Below are positions 53,301-63,822 of a stretch of 64,000 nucleotides of DNA, piece by piece. The position numbers and the translations under genes were made by a program. Each line of letters begins with the position of its first letter. Position 1 is the stretch's first letter. Under the pieces are notes generated by a model. It was given only the letters and a program-made list of their open reading frames with translations. It did no database searches and was not told the DNA's origin. The stretch spans positions 62,001 through 126,000 of the forward strand of contig CANTFL010001480.1 of assembly GCA_947650285.1 (NCBI GenBank). Reading direction: 5' to 3'. The DNA comes from Hyaloperonospora brassicae (lineage: Eukaryota; Oomycota; Peronosporomycetes; Peronosporales; Peronosporaceae).

Positions 53301-55751
53301 GGAATGGTGCGGCTGCTTTACAAGAAGGGCTCTCGTGACAACCCTGCTAACTGGAGGCCCATCTGCCTCCAGCAGGCAATTTACAAATTGTTCACGGGAG
53401 TTCTTTCACGACGGCTGGTGCGCTGGATGGATGTGAATGCCCGTCACGCCCCCGGTCAGAAGGGGTTTCGGTCAGTTAATGGCTGTGGGGAGCACAACTT
53501 CCTCGCAGCCATGCTGATCGATCACAGCCGACGGAAGCACCGCCCATTATTCCAAGTCTGGTATGACTTTCGGAATGCGTTTGGAAGTGTGCCGTTTGAA
53601 TTGTTGTGGGACTCACTGCGGCGGATCGGGGTGCCATCTGACTATGTCGCCATGTGCCAGGGTCTTTATGACCAAGCTGCGTTTGTGGTGGGAAACGCAG
53701 CTGATGGCTCGACAGCACCCATCCAGCAGCGAGTGGGTGTTTTCCAAGGCTGCCCCTTGAGTCCCCAGCTTTTTAATGTGGCTATTAGCCCACTTCTTTT
53801 TGCACTGGATGCGTTACCGAACACGGGAGTGCCGCTCTCTCCCGATGACTGTCCCGGTGCCGCTGCCTATGCTGATGATCTGAAGGTTTTCAGCGGCACC
53901 GAGGAAGGGATCAAGAAGCAGCACTCTGTTGTGGTGGACTTTTTGCGCTGGACTGGCATGGCGGCCAACCCCCAGAAGTGCAGTTCCATGTCGGTCCAGC
54001 GCACCGAGCGCTCCGTGTTGAAGGTAACCGATGTGGGTCTGAAACTGGACGGCACCCCGATCCCGTCGATGTCGATGACCGACTCCTACCAGTACCTGGG
54101 GATCGGGGATGGCTTCGACCATGTACGTCGTCGCGTGGAGCTTGACCCAGCATTAACCTTGCTCAAGCACGATGCGACGGCGTTACTGCAGTCCGGTTTA
54201 GCTCCGTGGCAGGTGGTGAAGGCGATCAAGGTGTACTTATACCCTCGGATTGAGTATACCCTCCGACACTTGAGACCCTTTGCTCAGCAGTTGGAGGGGT
54301 TTGATCGCCACCTTGTTAGGGGCCTACGCCACCTGCTACGGCTGCCTACCAGTGCGACCACTTCGTTCTTCTACGCGCCGGTTTCGCGCGGTGGATTAGG
54401 ACTGCTGCCCCTGACGGAGTTGCACGGTGCTCTACAAGTGGCGCATGGATGGCAGATGTTGCACTCTCCCGACCCTGCCATCCGGCGTATTGCACGTCAA
54501 CAGCTCCGTCAGGTCGCAGATGCCAGATACAAGCTGGATGCTGTGGTATGGAAGGACCAGGAGGAGGAGCTCTGCCAGCTCCTTCTCAACAGCAAGCTGG
54601 GGACGTCGGCTGCAGCGACACCCAAGCGACGCAACGGTGACATTGGGTCGCTGTGGTTCGACGTCCAGGGTCACCTCCGCCGCTTCGGCTTGCAGTTTGA
54701 GACATCGCCGGCGGTGGAGGAGGCTAATCTGCCTGCCACACGGTTGCAACTTCGCGTGCCGCACCACTCCAAGTGGTTGGACCATCGAGATGTCCTGCGC
54801 CACGTGAAGTTGCACCTCAAGAACAAGCACTGGAAGAGGTGGGCAGCCATGCGGGATCAAGGCAAGACAGCACGCACGCATGGAGGTGCCGGTAGTGGAT
54901 TCCTCACTCGGCCGCGAGGCATGTGGGAATCCGACTACCGGTTTGCGGTGGCTGCCCGCCTGAACCAACTGGACACGTTCAGTGTGCTAAAGCGCCGACG
55001 TCTCCGAGCGCACGATAAATGCAGACACCCCGGGTGCTCACGCTCGGAGACGTTGGCTCACATTTTGAACCATTGCGGTGGTACTATGGATGCCATTCGT
55101 GGGCGACACGATGAAGCTCTCAAGATCATTGAGCGGGCTCTACTTTCGAGGTCTGGTGGACAGACAGACCGGGTAGAGCTTCGCATCAATCAAACGGTCC
55201 CTGGACTTGCGGGGCAAACGCTGCGGCCGGATCTACAGCTGTACAACCACAGCAAGAAGACGGTGGCTGTGGTCGATCTGGCCGTGGCTTTTGAAGAACA
55301 AGCTGCTGACGACCCCACCTGCTCGGCTCTCGCGCGCGTGGCGGTGCAGAAGCACACCAAGTACGACTGCGTCAAGCGACACCTAGAGCGTCAAGGTTGG
55401 ACGGTTCACCTTTCCGCGCTCGTCTATGGCTCGCTTGGTGCAGTCGCCGGTGGTAACCTTGCGGTTTACACCGAGCACCTTGGTGTGCTCAAATGCGATG
55501 CGAAGCGGCTGGACAGGCAGCTATCTGCTGAGTGCATTAAGTCTAGCCGCCGCATATGGAATTTGCACTGCAGCCAGCACCGCGCGAGACAACAAGGCCA
55601 AGCTCAAGGTCAAGCTCCTGGCCACAGTTCCCGTGACGGTCAAGGTCAAGGTCGTGCTCGCAGGACAGGTCAAGACCGACGAAGACACGAGGCGAGGGGC
55701 AGTCGAGTGACGGAAACCGGGGGGAATCCGTCACGTCAAGGCCGCCGCTAA
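50199..55751 (+). CDS. Utopia-like retrotransposon polyprotein (C2H2, RNase H, RT, CCHC, restriction-like endonuclease)
   Basis: 1850 codons. The first ~120 residues are probably out of frame relative to the ancestral protein, because B and D read the homologous DNA in another frame; the true start is likely upstream. Then: basic patch GGKRRRLDDL (~217); C2H2 finger CTLCAYT..(x)..HRESRH from C275; C-x-C-x12-H-x3-C unit; RNase H with D490, E532, D556, D606; pre-RT block (AAKITDADDW...EGYITALP, ~730); Arg-rich segment; RT ~995-1360 with FQGCPLSPQLF and Y1224-A-D-D1227; CCHC knuckle C1608-x4-C-x7-H-x4-C; endonuclease LRPDLQLY (D1678) and VVDLAV (D1693); Gln/Gly/Arg-rich tail. RNase H ahead of RT in an R2-like element matches oomycete Utopia. 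It would act in the nucleus: nick the target, prime RT on it and remove RNA. Confidence 0.9.
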   Translation: MRRLPAPPRLPPRPPPCPQDPRLLIFDPAGREACCPTGQRLQPPRLAHWMPCMAPATPRTTAAATGRTRQQTTPLRWTTTTQTCTPVMTTSSGMQLRSCLLELDTLQWPRHLCVTVSTAATVSVPLTLDDRLGWQANMLPDRVGYDVPLPCGASLALPSGVPPDDVCAPGRAACMLPAGAAPAMATAVPMDVDQGSPWPFGTPSSLPSPSALRIGGKRRRLDDLPGGDPREAAERLLPEDVEAGSLNSSRTPLMASVPPASVLSVYTHNGHHFRCTLCAYTAPSFASLRRHRESRHRRVTFVDRFSAGCACGTPFVSRLAATNHAQACASLQDTSAATATAVGDFSPAADAVNAIASADVLPARLPDEEPAVLAVSPPQSSTPTATATSRSRSRSKRSSTRWSAPPVRPPVSTSVGSAAVAVSASRWGPPLPRSVVVSRIADRLLPQDLMEVEETKTDDMDTGGGFPITMDDATPTVDDDASGEWLLRFDGACRANPGPGGAGAALFKPGGTVVWTCSHYLPSSSGTNNTAEYTALLLGARAAADHGVTCLRVEGDSNLVIQQVRGIFATRSLPLRRLRDQVKVELTRIGSFTLHHIDRQANAHADRLANRGMDLRRTVMECAVHPDGTGCTRFADVGEGSSSSPMHAPPPPPPAVADQPAMAVAPAMVDLDDDDDMVDVDDGEVYAAMRIGADAVPQRRPRLRLRKLTDVEDASARDMVGRLGASLAAKITDADDWETVEGYITALPYTLYDKLQSYSQSRAPSQARPVCSPRPVRPGAPGHTTDQPPHSSRSRRRSCRRRSQGGSKGGAKGRRRPPRVTRHHREHRLDEALDWMHAVERTSPGDRSAVGKARRRVGRINSALDQQRLRHRFDSNEKDCVDGILAEARLARTLASGPADVSSLPPCGSHAVSTPAVAVADGTCPISSDDLWRYFDGVNSPRHTFQAGAPTGAAFRAALARLPAASFQHALLTTPPTAEDVEDQLQLARGAASPGLDGIGHDIYKHFSAELTPVLAVIFQRCWMAKRVPQSWKVGMVRLLYKKGSRDNPANWRPICLQQAIYKLFTGVLSRRLVRWMDVNARHAPGQKGFRSVNGCGEHNFLAAMLIDHSRRKHRPLFQVWYDFRNAFGSVPFELLWDSLRRIGVPSDYVAMCQGLYDQAAFVVGNAADGSTAPIQQRVGVFQGCPLSPQLFNVAISPLLFALDALPNTGVPLSPDDCPGAAAYADDLKVFSGTEEGIKKQHSVVVDFLRWTGMAANPQKCSSMSVQRTERSVLKVTDVGLKLDGTPIPSMSMTDSYQYLGIGDGFDHVRRRVELDPALTLLKHDATALLQSGLAPWQVVKAIKVYLYPRIEYTLRHLRPFAQQLEGFDRHLVRGLRHLLRLPTSATTSFFYAPVSRGGLGLLPLTELHGALQVAHGWQMLHSPDPAIRRIARQQLRQVADARYKLDAVVWKDQEEELCQLLLNSKLGTSAAATPKRRNGDIGSLWFDVQGHLRRFGLQFETSPAVEEANLPATRLQLRVPHHSKWLDHRDVLRHVKLHLKNKHWKRWAAMRDQGKTARTHGGAGSGFLTRPRGMWESDYRFAVAARLNQLDTFSVLKRRRLRAHDKCRHPGCSRSETLAHILNHCGGTMDAIRGRHDEALKIIERALLSRSGGQTDRVELRINQTVPGLAGQTLRPDLQLYNHSKKTVAVVDLAVAFEEQAADDPTCSALARVAVQKHTKYDCVKRHLERQGWTVHLSALVYGSLGAVAGGNLAVYTEHLGVLKCDAKRLDRQLSAECIKSSRRIWNLHCSQHRARQQGQAQGQAPGHSSRDGQGQGRARRTGQDRRRHEARGSRVTETGGNPSRQGRR

Positions 55752-55875
55752 GCGTCTTTCGGGCCCATCGTGGCCGAAAGGGCCATACCCATGTAGGGAA
55801 CCGCCCTCCAAACCCAACCGGTACGTTCTAGTTTAGCTCTGTGTGGTGCAACCTATACACAACCTACACACCACA

Positions 55876-55917
55876 TAGTTTCTATTGGGTATTTCTATAC
55901 CCTTTAGAAATAGACTA
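55876..55917 (+). other. Element C 3'-UTR hairpin
   Basis: Same TAGTTTCTATTGGGTA/TACCCTTTAGAAATAGACTA stem-loop as A and B, with the preceding TGTGGTG/CACCACA stem. Confidence 0.6.
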
Positions 55918-56170
55918 ACCGGGTGGTAATACATACACTTCTCTGTTCTAATCAGTGTGAAGACTGGTTTTCGCCTTTTGGCGGACTTTTTCACATTCAT
56001 TTTTGGACACGCGCGGGCGACTGCGCAGGTCTCCGGGGGCCTTCACCTTATCCCCCGTGAGGCCGACACCGTACACCTTGGTCTTTTCTACCCTTAACAT
56101 CGATCAATACATTGTTCGTTTGTTGTTTGGTCTTTCTTGTCCTGCCCCGGCTCTACACCTCCGCATTTCT

Positions 56171-57572
56171 ATGCGCTTCTGGTGGCCGGACTGGCACTCC
56201 GGAGCGCTCGCCGTCCAGCGACAGCGAGTGCTCGACGGACGACCACTCCAGTCTCGCCAGCGACGGGTCGTTCTACGACGCGTCGTCTGACGCGGAGACT
56301 GGGGTGGATTTCGACCAATCGCCGTCCTCCATCCTCGATGACACGCAACTCGTCATCGGGGATAGGACGGCTGCAAATCAGATGCGCCTGTTCCCGGAAC
56401 GTTCCGCCGTCCCTATCCCACTTGAAGTGGGACCATACGGGATGGGACGAGCCGACATGGGACAGGCGCATCAAGGGATTTTTGGCGCCCCCGTTTTCGG
56501 CCGAAATGACGGCGAAAATGGGCCGCGAACGCCGCCACGCGCGACACCGCCCCGCGGCGGTGACGCGGACTTGGACGCCGCCACTTCGGGCACGTGTTCG
56601 GAACACGCCTCGCCCCTGGCCCTGCAACTGCCTGCGCGCGGCGACGTCTCTGGCGCGCGCGCGGACAGCCCGGTCTCCGGTCCCGACATTGGGTACCGTT
56701 GAAGACCGGGGAGAGGCCCGGCGACACCCCCGTTGGTACCGGTGAAGGTACCTTCGGGCCTATACTTGGCTTAAGTATAGGGGTCGCCGTGGCTTCTCAA
56801 AAAGAGCAACAACACGCGACGACGGCCTCGGCTCAAGATGGCGCAGCGTGCGTCGGCCCGTTCGGGGCCTCAAGCACACCGCCCGCCGCCTCCTCCGCGC
56901 GCCGTTCGGCTTCCCCCGCCTGCCTGGACGCTCCCGCCGCTGCCGTGGCCCCGCAGGACCGCAGATGCGATTGTTGGCATACCCGGCAGGGCGGGCGTTA
57001 CGCTGCCCGACCGGGTATCGCCCAGGACAAGGACAAGGACTGCAGAGCGACGGCTCCCCGGGCGCAAGCATGCGGCGCCCGGGTACCAAGACGTGCACAA
57101 GGACCAGGACACGTTGCGGAGCGCCCTCCCAGACGTGGGAGCGGCCCAAGACACTGCGATTGATGCTGTTGGACCCGGCAGGGCGGCAAGCATGCTGCCC
57201 GACCGGGTCCAGCATGGACACGCTCAGAGCAACGGCTCCCCGGGTGCTCACAGACAGCTCCCGGGTCCAGGCGCGTGCGCGACGGCTTCCCCCGCCCTCC
57301 CGCTCGCTCCCCGAAGCCCCCGCCGCTGCCCAAGACCCCGCGATTGTTGCTCCTCCACCCGGCAGGGCGGCAGGCATGCTGCCCGACCGGGTGCAGCTCG
57401 GGTCCGCGCTTGCAGCCGCTACGGCTCGCGCACTGGGTGCCTTCCACGGCCCCAGCGACCCAGAGGAGACAGCTCAGCAGCGACGGCGGGGCTTCGGACG
57501 ACGACATCCCTGCCTCTTCGATGGACAACGACGCTGCCAGACCAAGTGATGACGACCGGCTCGGGCAGGTAG
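56171..57572 (+). pseudogene. Element D N-terminal coding region
   Basis: MRFWWPDWHS start, then one extra base shifts it to the frame of RSPSSDSECSTDDHSSLASD, which runs to GPDIGYR (56702). Later pieces in three frames encode PGRAGVTLPDRV, PGRAASMLPDRV and PGRAAGMLPDRV, again the recurrent motif. At least four shifts relative to B. Confidence 0.5.
56981..57392 (+). repeat. Alternating hairpin array, element D
   Basis: Type 1 at 56981-57016, 57173-57208 and 57357-57392. Type 2 at 57051-57084 and 57234-57267. A further type-1-like arm lies at 57822-57857. Confidence 0.8.
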
Positions 57573-58540
57573 CTACGGAGCTGCCTGCCCGAGCTGGATA
57601 CACTGCAGTGGCCTCGGCCCTTCCCGTGGGCATGCACGACGCCCCTCACGAGGCCGTGTCCACTGCAGCATCCGTATATGTCCCACTTTTACAGGTTTAT
57701 GACGGCCAGCTCGGCGGGCAGGCACACATGCAGCCCGACCGAGCTGGGATTGCCGCTCCGCCGCCTCGCGGTGGCGAGCCGCTTGTTCTTTCCGGGCCCT
57801 GTCCCCCAGATGATGACTGCACACCCGGCAGGGCGGGTAGCATGCTGCCCGCGGGTGCTGCCGAGGCTCCTGCCACGACCGCAGCCGTCCCCATGGAGGT
57901 GGACCAGGGCGCGACGTGGCAGGCAGCAAGCCTCCTTCCGCCGTCTCCTCCTCTCGTGCTCCGCCTCAACGGCAAGCGTCGCCGCTTGAACGACGAGGAC
58001 GACGGCGATGGGCGTGCGCAAGCCGAGCAACTGTTGCTCGAGGACGTCGAGGCCGGCCCCAGGAACTCCGCGCTCAGGCCATCCGCGGCCAGCGCACTTC
58101 CGGCCTCCGTCCTGTCCGTGTATGCGCACAACGCGCAGCGCTTCACGTGCACGCTGTGTGCATACACGGCATCAAGCTTCGCCTCGCTCCGGCGCCACAG
58201 GGACTCAAGGCACCGACGCATCGCCTTTCTCGACCGGTTCTCGGCGGGCTGTGCGTGCGGTATCCCGTTCGTGTCGAGGCTGGCAGCAGCAAACCATGCA
58301 CAAGCATGTGCCAGCCTCCAGGACACTGTGGCTGCGACTGCAACAGCAGTAGGGGACTTCAGCCCCACTGCTGGTGCAGTCAACGCGACCGCTACGGCGG
58401 CTGCAAGCCTGAACTCGTGCTGCCCCGTCAAGACCCGTCGGTGCTCGCTGTGTCCCCCCCACAGGCGAGCACCCCCACTGCAACTGACAGGTCAAGGTCC
58501 AAGAGGTCCAGTCAAGATGGAGCGCCCCGCTCCCACGTGA
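57275..58540 (+). pseudogene. Element D zinc-finger region
   Basis: 421-codon frame, correct from about residue 70 on: SDGGASDDDIPASSMDNDAA, LGGQAHMQPDRAG, NGKRRRLNDEDDGDG (basic patch), CTLCAYTASSFASLRRHRDS plus RH (C2H2) and CACGIPFVSRLAAANHAQAC. It ends in a frameshift before RNase H. The upstream 70 residues come from the alternative frame. Confidence 0.75.
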
Positions 58541-58746
58541 GCTGGTTGCTTCTCGTGTTGCGTCGCGCCTCGCCGAGGTCACCTGCCCCCCGTTGGGGGC
58601 CCACCACTGCCTCGCAGCGTGGTGGTGTCCCGGATCGCTGACCGTCTCCTCCCTCCAGAGCTGACGGAGGTAGAAGGAGACCAAGGCAGGCGACAGCGAC
58701 GGCGAGGAATGACGCTCGCCAAGACAGGACGCTTGGCGAGTGGCTG

Positions 58747-59643
58747 TTGCGCTTCGACGGTGCCTGCCGGGCACGAACCCTGGACCCGGCGGCGCCGGCG
58801 CTGCGCTTGTTCAAGCCCAGTGGCCCGGTAGTGTGGACTTGCTCCCACTACATGCCGAGCAGCAGCGGTACCAACAACACGGCCGAGTACACCGCGCTGC
58901 TGCTCGGCGCCCGGGCTGCAGCCGACCATGGTGTCACGCGCCTGCGGATCGAGGGTGACAGCACGCTGGTCATCCAGCAGGTGCGTGGCATCTTCGCCAC
59001 GCGCAACACGCGCCTCCGGCAGTTGAGGATCGCGGTCAAGGTTGAGCTGGCGCGGATGGAGCGGGCCACGCTCCATCCTATCGACCGGCAGGCAAATGGT
59101 CATGCCGACCGCCTCGCCAACGCCGCCCTTGACCGCCGCGCGACCAAGTTGGAGTGTGGGGTGCATACCGATGGACATGGGTACTCCTCCACATCCTCGA
59201 CGGCCCCTGCACCCGCGGCTGCACCTCCGCCTGCCACACCGCATGTCGCAGTGGGCGCCGATGTTCCCCCGAGTCCCGACGATGATGATGACATGGGGGA
59301 CATCGATGATGGCGAGGTGTATGCAGCTATGAGTGTGGGGCCGGACGCAGTTCCATCAACGCCGCTCGCGCCTGCGCCTCCGCAAGATAGGACGTGGAAG
59401 ACGAGACCGAGGCTGCTGGTAAGTTGGTGGAGCGGCTGGCTGCGAAGCTGGCTGCCAAGATCACGGATGCCGGTGACTGGGAGGAGGCAGAGGGCTACAT
59501 CACAGCCCTCCCGTATGCACTGTATGACGAGTTGCAGCCTTACTCCCAGTCCCGAGCACTACGCGCCGCCTCGCTCCCAGCGCCAACCGGCAGCCGTGCG
59601 CCAACAGGACAAGCACCCCGCACAGCAGCACAGTCGTCAGTAG
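58747..59643 (+). pseudogene. Element D RNase H domain
   Basis: RFDGAC (Asp), a short stretch shifted out of frame and restored (ARTLDPAAPALRLF where C reads ANPGPGGAGAALF), NNTAEYTALL (Glu), RIEGDSTLVIQQVRG (Asp) and NGHADRLANAALD (Asp). The shifted segment replaces the glycine-rich turn next to the active site, so activity is doubtful. The linker frame 59394-59771 keeps KITDAGDWEEAEGYITALPY. Confidence 0.8.
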
Positions 59644-59942
59644 CAGCGACCGAAGCGCACAGGCCAACGCTCCAGTCGTCGCCGTCGCCGTCAAGGCGGT
59701 TCGAAGGGTGGTACCAAGGGTCGACGTCGCCCACCTCGGGTGACTCGACACCACCGGGAGCACCGCCTTGACGAGGCGCTGGACGACATGCATGCTGTGC
59801 AGCGCTACGACCCTGGTAACCGCCAGGCTGTGGCGAAGGCGCGTCGACGGGTTGGCCGGATCAACTCCGCCCTCGATCAGCAGCGCCTGCGTCATCAGTT
59901 CGACGTTGATGAGAAGGCCTGTGTCGAGCGAATTCTTGGCGG

Positions 59943-61916
59943 ATGCTTCGTCTCCTACTCGCACCACTAGTGCGGACGCCTTGCCCAGTGCGCCGTCTGG
60001 GGAACCTCGTGATGATGTCGATGAAGGTGCTTGCCCCATCGTGGGCGAGAAGCTTCACGACTACTTTACGCGGGTCAACACTCCCATGCGTGACTTTGAC
60101 GCGATGGCACCCGTTGGTGCACCGTTCCGCGCCGCGCTACAACGCTCTGCCAGTGGCTACCAGCGTGATGGAGCTGCTCATTGATGCGCCCTCCGCTGAC
60201 GAGATCGAAGCCCAATTGCAGCGCGTACGTGGCAGCTCAAGCCCCGGTCTTGACGGCGTCGGCTACGACGTGTTCAAGATGTTCACGGCCCAGCTTCTGC
60301 CCGCTCTGCACGCAGCATTCGCGTGCTGCTGGAAGTACAAGCGTGTGCCGCAGAGCTGGAAGGTTGGCGTGGTGCGCCTGCTGCACAAGAAGGGCGATCG
60401 GTTCGACCCGTCGAACTGGCGACCGATCTGCCTGCAGCAGGCCATCTACAAGCTGTACGCTGGGGTCTTGTCGCGGCGCTTCACGCGCTGGCTGGATGCG
60501 AACGGCCGCCATGCTGAGGCGCAGAAGGGCTTCCGAGCGATGAATGGCTGCGGGGAGCACAACTTCCTTGCAGCCACGCTCGTTGACCAAGCGCGCCGCA
60601 AGCACCAGGAGCTGCATGTCGTGTGGTACGACTTCGCCAACGCCTTTGGTAGCGTGCCACACGACTTGCTTTGGGAAGCGCTTGAGCGTCAGGGTGTGCC
60701 GCCCGCGTTCATCGCTTGCTGCCGTGGCCTCTACGCCGACGCCGCGTTCACGATTGGGAATGCGGCGGACGGGACCACGGCGCCGATTGCGTTGCAGGTG
60801 GGGGTGTTCCAGGGCTGCCCGCTCAGCCCACACCTCTTCACCGCCGATATCGCCATGCTGCTCCATGCGCTTACGCGACTGCCGGACACGGGAGTGAAGC
60901 TTTCCAGTGTCGATTGTCCCGGTGCTGCTGCCTATGCCGACGTCTTAAAGATTTCAAGCAGCACCGTAGACGGGGTCACGCGTCAGCACTCTCTTGTGGG
61001 AGACTTTCTGCAGTGGACCGGCATGGTGGCCAACCCTGCGAAGTGTAGCACCATGTCGGTCCAGCGTGATGTGCGTGGGTTGCACCAGACCCAAGACATT
61101 GGGCTGCGGCTGGCTGGCACCCCGATCCTCGCCCTCAGTGCAGCGGACACGTACATGTACTTGGGGATCGGGGATGGCTTCGATCACGTTCGCCGTCGCG
61201 TCAAGCTTGCGCCTTCCCTTATGCAGCTCAAACACGACGCGACGGCGCTGATGCAGTCCGGGCTGGCACCGTGGCAGGTGCTCAAGGCGGTGAAGGTGTA
61301 CTTTAACCGCGGGTCGAGTACGCCCTCCGGCACCCGAGACCGTTTGCTCAACAGCTGGAGGGCTTTGACCGTCACCTTGTTCGTGGACTTCGCCATCTGC
61401 TGCGTCTACCGACGAGCTCCACGACGGCTTTCCTTCTACGCGCCTGTTTCGCGTGGCGGGTTAGGCTTTCTGCCGCTGTCGGAACTGCACGGTGCACTGC
61501 AAGTGGCACATGGGTGGCAGATGCTGCACTCTCCCGACCCTGTCACCCAACGCATTGCCCGTCAGCAGCTCCGTCAGATTGCCGAAGCCCGTTTTCGTTT
61601 GGATACTGTGCAGTGGAAGGATCGAGATGACGAGTTGGGTGAGGTCCAGCTCAACAGCAAGCTGTGGACGTCGGCTGCAGCGACACCCAAGCGGCGCAAT
61701 GGGACAATGGGTCGCTATGGTTCGACATCCGGGGTTCACCTCCACCGCTTTGGCGTGAAGTTTGAAATGTCTCCGGCGGTGGAGGAGACAGAGACGCCTG
61801 CGCGCAGGTTGCAGCTTCGCATGCCGCACCTCACCAAGTGGTTAGGCCATCGGGATGTCCTTCGGCACGTGAAGCTGCACCTGAAGAACAGGTACTGGAG
61901 GCGTGGGCCGCGATGA
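59943..61916 (+). pseudogene. Element D reverse transcriptase, catalytic site lost
   Basis: 657-codon open frame with SWKVGVVRLLHKKGDRFDPS, FRAMNGCGEHNFLAATLVDQ, VWYDFANAFGSVPHDLLWEA and FQGCPLSPHLFTADIAML, but YADD is YADV (about 60931-60942). The thumb is shifted after KVYFNRGSSTPSGTRD, where C has VYLYPRIEYTLRHLR, and returns near LSFYAPVSRGGLGFLPLSEL. Long and well preserved for a dead gene, so inactivation is probably recent. Confidence 0.88.
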
Positions 61917-62760
61917 AGGAGTAAGATCCCCTCTAGCACTCTAGATGGTGCAGGAAGTGGCTTTGTATCGCGGGTGTGCGAGTTCTGGGATCTTGACTTA
62001 AGCTCTGCAGTGGCAGGTCAGATTGACACGCAAATTGTGCTGAAGCGTAGGCGTCTTCGTGCCCATTGCAAATAATATTTTTTAAGTTGCTCGAGGTCTA
62101 AGACTCTGGCACATTCGTTCAACCACTGCGTCGGAACAATGGACGCTTTACGAGCCAGCAATGACGATGCGCTACACGTTCTCGAGCGGGCTGTAGTACC
62201 GTCGTCGAAGGACAAGAAGGACCGGGTTGACATGCGGGTCAAATAGACGGTTTTTTTCTTCCTGGTCCAGCTCTATGGACAATCCTTCATGTCTACAACC
62301 ACACCAAGCGTAAGGTGTCGGTTGATAATTGCGGTGGCGTTCGAAAAGCAGACCTCTGATAGTCCAAGGACTTCTTCACTTGCGCGCATTGCCGAGCACA
62401 AGCGGGCCATGTACGACTGCATCAAGCTTTACCTCGAACGCAAATTTAAACAGTTTTCCTTTCAGCGCTCGTTTACGGTTCGCTTGGCACAATCGCCCAA
62501 GTAAAGCTTGCAATTAATAGTAACAAATTGGTGTGCTATAGTGAAATGCGAAGCGGCTGCTGTTTGCCGAGTGCATTAAGCCTAGTCGCTGGAATAGGGA
62601 AATGACACTGCTGCAATTATCATGCCCGCCAGCAATGTCAAGATCACGGTACACATTCTACTCAAGGTTAAGCTCATGGTCAAGTTGCCGGTCGCGATCA
62701 CGGACGAAGACAGGGGCAACAACGATCCAGGCAAGATGCAAGAGGCGGTCGAGTAACATA
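61917..62760 (+). pseudogene. Element D endonuclease remnant
   Basis: Only scattered matches remain, for example AHSFNHCVGTMDALRA-like sequence near 62110-62155 and HKRAMYDCIKLYLERKFKQF near 62398-62455. The PD...D motif is not readable. Confidence 0.65.
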
Positions 62761-63010
62761 TACTGTAAGTATCCGTCACGTCGAGTCCTCCGCTAAGCGT
62801 GTTCTAACCAATCGTGGTCGGTCGTTCAATACCTAGATATGAATCTGCCCCTCAATCCGACCGATGAGTTATAGTTGTTAATCGATATTATTTGGAATTT
62901 GTATATTAGTTAAACATCACACATCTTTTGTATGACGTTTTTGGGTAGAGCTTAGATTAATTTGTTTTCAATTCTCGGTTACAATTAGTGTAAAGTATAG
63001 ATCCTAGCTT

Positions 63011-63822
63011 TCTCCTAAAAATTGATTCGTTCTTGAGACGCCCTCGCAACGCGCTACTGTGAATTTTTTTCTAGATCATAAACCCATCTCTAGTGACGCC
63101 AACTGACTTACATTCATATTTACTATTATAATGCAATATTTAATTATTAGCGGTCTCGAACAAATTATCAAATTAAGTTAAAGCGTCATCTTTCCATCTA
63201 TACCACAATTGATTCTTCTCTTGTCACCAGCAAGCTCATCGTGTATACTGGCAACATTTGTGCTCTTTTCGTTACTCTACATTTGATCGCAACATTATTA
63301 TTTATTGTCAACATTTAAGCTTGCTTCCTAAACTTTGTGATATTATTGTCAACTTTCAATATTTGAACCCTAACATTTTTGATTATAATGTCAAAATCAA
63401 TAATTATTGTCAACATTCAAAATTATGTACAAACAAATGAGTTTTAAATGTCACTATGGGCTTTAATATATTGACAAATATTAACTTAAAGGTGGTCTAT
63501 GCGCGATTGGAAAACCATGTGACCTACACTATCGCATTTGACGAATTTTTAAGCTATTTGCCTTACTGATGGTGGGCTTGTGGCCGGGGATGTACATTTT
63601 AATTTTTAAGGTATCAAGTAGCTGTTGCAATCTGAACCAATAGCTTTCAATAGCCGAATGCCTTCAGCCATTTATAAGTCATACTCTTTACCTCATTTAT
63701 CGATTAGTCCTACCATTCAGCAAATGTCTTAAGACATTCGTCGAGGATCATTCTTCGGTAAACATCTATCACCAGGTCGCATTTGTCATACGCAATTCAT
63801 TTTGCCACGCAAAGACTATAAT
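63011..63822. other. AT-rich spacer
   Basis: No gene. ATTATTGTCAAC recurs at about 63298, 63342 and 63402, a short interspersed repeat of unknown origin. Confidence 0.5.

Larger units (their letters stand above)
48753..55967 (+). mobile_element. Utopia-like element C, least damaged copy
   Basis: 7.2 kb: 5' region with hairpin array, long polyprotein frame and 3'-UTR hairpins. It is head to tail with B on the left and D on the right. The body from the zinc finger to the endonuclease is uninterrupted. The N-terminal part is frameshifted and includes a suspect homopolymer block. Confidence 0.88.
55968..63010 (+). mobile_element. Utopia-like element D, decayed
   Basis: Last unit of the array. 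The 5' region is close to C and B. The coding region is broken in the N-terminus, after RNase H and in the endonuclease. The 3'-UTR is strongly diverged, but a TTCTCGGTTACAATTAGTGT stretch at about 62970-62990 parallels TTCTCTGTTCTAATCAGTGT of the other junctions, which sets the 3' end near 63010. Confidence 0.8.
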
